Source: an uncultured Lachnospiraceae bacterium
GTDB lineage: Bacteria; Bacillota; Clostridia; Lachnospirales; Lachnospiraceae
DNA: 7,036 nucleotides
Assembly: GCA_910589635.1 (NCBI GenBank)
Contig: CAJUTD010000032.1
Span: 23,439 to 30,474 of the forward strand
Direction: 5' to 3'
The notes under the pieces: generated by a model
Told to the model about the DNA's origin: nothing
The model's database searches: none
Seen by the model: only the letters and a program-made list of their open reading frames with translations
Shown: piece after piece, positions 6,701-7,036 of the stretch
Layout: every line of letters begins with the position of its first letter
Numbering within the stretch: the first letter of the stretch is position 1
Made by a program: the position numbers and the translations under genes

Positions 6701-7036
6701 TGACGGAAGATGCGGAATAACGCCACTTATGGTATTGAGCATCTGCGGCTCCTCTATACCAGTGATTGTCATATCCTGGGCATCAAACTTAGAAATCTCA
6801 ATATACGTCAATATCGGCGCATCGCTGGCATTATTGCTGCTCCTTACAGCCTTCACGCTCATCTCGCCATCACGTTCCATCACAGCTTTATAAGTATTGG
6901 CTACAATCTCAGTTTCATTTGTGCAGATTAGGCCCGTGCCGACAGTCTCGCCATTTATAACAATATCCGTAAATCTTCCGCCAGGCCAGGGGTCACGCAT
7001 GGCAACCTTTACATTATAGGAGCCGGCCGGCAGTTC
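3788..7036 (-). CDS. Giant modular extracellular protein, C-terminal 1082 residues (malectin-like, Big_4, FIVAR-like, BIg2 domains); N-terminus beyond window
   Basis: The frame is open at the right edge and ends at TAG 3788-3790. The ATG at 6998-7000 is internal, since 12 in-frame codons precede it. Visible order, by residue from the edge: end of a malectin-like beta-sandwich (1-85); Big_4-like Ig domain (90-172, with LPSTVNA and VPIAVVWEA); second malectin-like domain (173-326); three FIVAR-like helical repeats (330-392, 398-460, 470-535); a GSGDNGKN linker; third malectin-like domain (548-744); fourth FIVAR-like repeat (748-812); three BIg2 domains (814-898, 899-987, 988-1082). This architecture is typical of secreted Clostridial polysaccharide-degrading enzymes, where such modules bind glycans and space the catalytic domain from the cell. 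No catalytic domain is visible, and there is no LPXTG signal or C-terminal membrane helix. A glycosidase upstream is inference; a pure adhesin is the alternative. Expression signals lie outside the window. Confidence 0.85.
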   Translation of the reverse strand, partial: ELPAGSYNVKVAMRDPWPGGRFTDIVINGETVGTGLICTNETEIVANTYKAVMERDGEMSVKAVRSSNNASDAPILTYIEISKFDAQDMTITGIEEPQMLNTISGVIPHLPSTVNAKTANDERVPIAVVWEAVTEDKFVGDDFTKVTVKGQTVTEAGEQFEVSQTIQIMPENVQYFIDCNWAESTQHAALHAAVGLKNEVGDKAYTEGSWGYLMSASGHSGSDSYTSGWYDPQGDKIQYKLPLEAGEYAVSFAFNDWWSYMSHRPMNLKAYIGDKTVDLGTCGGSDANRFAITKDLTVNAKADVILSVERGNEDAPILSWISIQGKGVDRSELKAQLNAAGLLDAADYSSQSYAKVGAAAEAGMAFLLRSDATQDGVNQAAAAIQAAIEGLDVSAESRDSLQEELNTVSTMDLSKYTQESAAAMTAAVQKITTLLAKDKISKTELNEVRKELEEAKRGLEIKQESRPADDLRIELSAWIYRAENLNSILYTEASWSNLQTKVAGAKTVYGNQTATSKSLADAISDIQTAIAALQKASGSGDNGKNEVGNYHVAVSKSILEKNKYVLYTVNCGTPDPFEVPGGEVMGLLQSKVDQEYGEDKKTGAVWGCAPADEHSAAVKGGSDAEDSGLSYIYMSDKVAYDKEKSGLRYAFETLAPSDSYEGILKTSYDVTVSFKNPWSSRTVNISLEGKTVEERLTLPRNVWITKTYRVVVTDGELNVMISNPNRININQDPLVNAITVKAVAGTPDISKLQSSVNRATLLSKNDYTASTWKTFETIYNQAKSLLTNPGNDQNVVDVCQSKLDEAMAGLVKSVKVSRITLSGDVKKLAKGRKFTLKAAVTPANAANRSLIWTSSNEKVATVSGGVVTAKGSGKATITATAADGSGVKGTYAITVVSHAVKKITLKSGTTGLAAGKKLTVANTIKTTGKTANKSLAWSSSNKKYATVDSKGKVTAKAAGAGKKVTITAKAMDGSGVSGKTTIKIVKHAVKKISLKYKNKTIKSGKKISVKAGKKATIKASVKTTGKNANKKLSWTTSNKKFATVKNGKVTTKKAGKGKTVTITVKATDGSGKKATVKIKITK
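3791..4597 (-). repeat. Three tandem BIg2 (bacterial Ig-like group 2) domains, increasingly lysine-rich
   Basis: Three protein-level repeats of about 85-95 residues occupy 4343-4597, 4076-4342 and 3791-4075. Each has a start like V(S/K)(R/K)I(T/S)L, a central (I/A/S)W(T/S)(S/T)SN(E/K)K.ATV strand pair, and an A.DGSG turn near the end, as in PF02368. Lysines rise from about 9 to about 19 to about 30 per repeat, and the last has one Asp and no Glu. The domains are rigid beta-sandwich spacers in known surface proteins. Confidence 0.88.
4805..5395 (-). other. Malectin-like beta-sandwich domain, third copy in the large protein
   Basis: Residues 548-744 begin with YTVNCGTPDP and contain YDVTVSFKNPW (668-678) followed by RTVNISLEGKTV, then end with PLVNAITVKAV. 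The motif and closing strand match the other two copies. This copy is the longest because of a roughly 100-residue stretch before the YDV strand. Glycan binding is inferred from the fold family, not shown. Confidence 0.6.
5432..6049 (-). repeat. Three consecutive FIVAR-like helical repeats
   Basis: Three protein repeats of about 63 residues lie at 5861-6049, 5657-5845 and 5432-5629. Each follows the FIVAR pattern (PF07554): an L...L..A/V helix, a (Y)(T/S)..(S/A)W or Y segment, then a helix ending in (I/L)..A...L. The first has LKAQLNAAG and AAIQAAIEGL, the third has YTEASWSNLQ and IQTAIAAL. The middle copy is the most divergent, with a charged KTELNEVRKELEEAKRGLE helix. A fourth copy (4601-4795, YTASTWKTFE and LDEAMAGL) lies apart, just before the BIg2 domains. 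Such helical pairs act as spacers or binding modules in surface enzymes. Confidence 0.75.
6059..6520 (-). other. Malectin-like beta-sandwich domain, second copy in the large protein
   Basis: Residues 173-326 open with YFIDCNWAES, contain the motif YAVSFAFNDWW (248-258) after LEAGE, and close with APILSWISIQ. It is the most complete and typical copy. A carbohydrate-binding role is the likely one for this fold next to FIVAR and Ig-like modules. Confidence 0.62.

Noticed and set aside
1..7036. CRISPR array, tRNA, rRNA, insertion sequence or prophage attachment site
   Set aside because: No direct-repeat and spacer pattern, cloverleaf, transposase or flanking terminal repeat was found by eye on either strand; the only tandem repeats are protein-level domains.

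Overview
The window looks like chromosomal DNA from a low-to-mid GC Gram-positive anaerobe of the Clostridia, most plausibly a gut Lachnospiraceae-type Firmicute. This rests on strong GGAGG-type ribosome binding sites, sigma-A-like promoters in AT-rich spacers, an OPT transporter followed by a PqqD-like gene, and a very large secreted protein with Big_4, FIVAR-like and BIg2 modules. The taxonomic call is inference; there is no rRNA or marker gene here.

Layout. (1) Positions 1-1118, minus strand: the N-terminal 372 codons of a neurotransmitter:sodium symporter (NSS), running off the left edge. (2) Positions 1119-1359: a divergent AT-rich intergenic region with one promoter-like element facing each way and several small dyads, some overlapping the plus-strand promoter. 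(3) Positions 1360-3300, plus strand: a complete OPT-family transporter of 646 residues. (4) Positions 3353-3700, plus strand: a 115-residue PqqD-like protein, 52 bases downstream and probably in the same transcript. (5) Positions 3706-3761: a long hairpin that probably terminates transcription from both sides. (6) Positions 3788-7036, minus strand: the C-terminal 1082 residues of a giant modular extracellular protein whose start, and any catalytic domain, lie beyond the right edge.

How it fits together. The left half is a membrane uptake locus: a sodium-coupled amino-acid-type symporter and a peptide or metal-peptide transporter share a promoter region. The transporter is coupled to a small protein of the fold used by RiPP systems to bind peptides, yet no radical SAM enzyme or precursor peptide is visible. 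The right half is a surface or secreted carbohydrate-binding scaffold, probably the tail of a polysaccharide-degrading enzyme. It carries three divergent copies of a malectin-like beta-sandwich with a shared W-containing motif, four FIVAR-like helical repeats, and three tandem BIg2 domains that become steadily richer in lysine toward the C-terminus. The best candidates for unusual biology are the OPT/PqqD-like pair without RiPP enzymes and the polycationic BIg2 tail.
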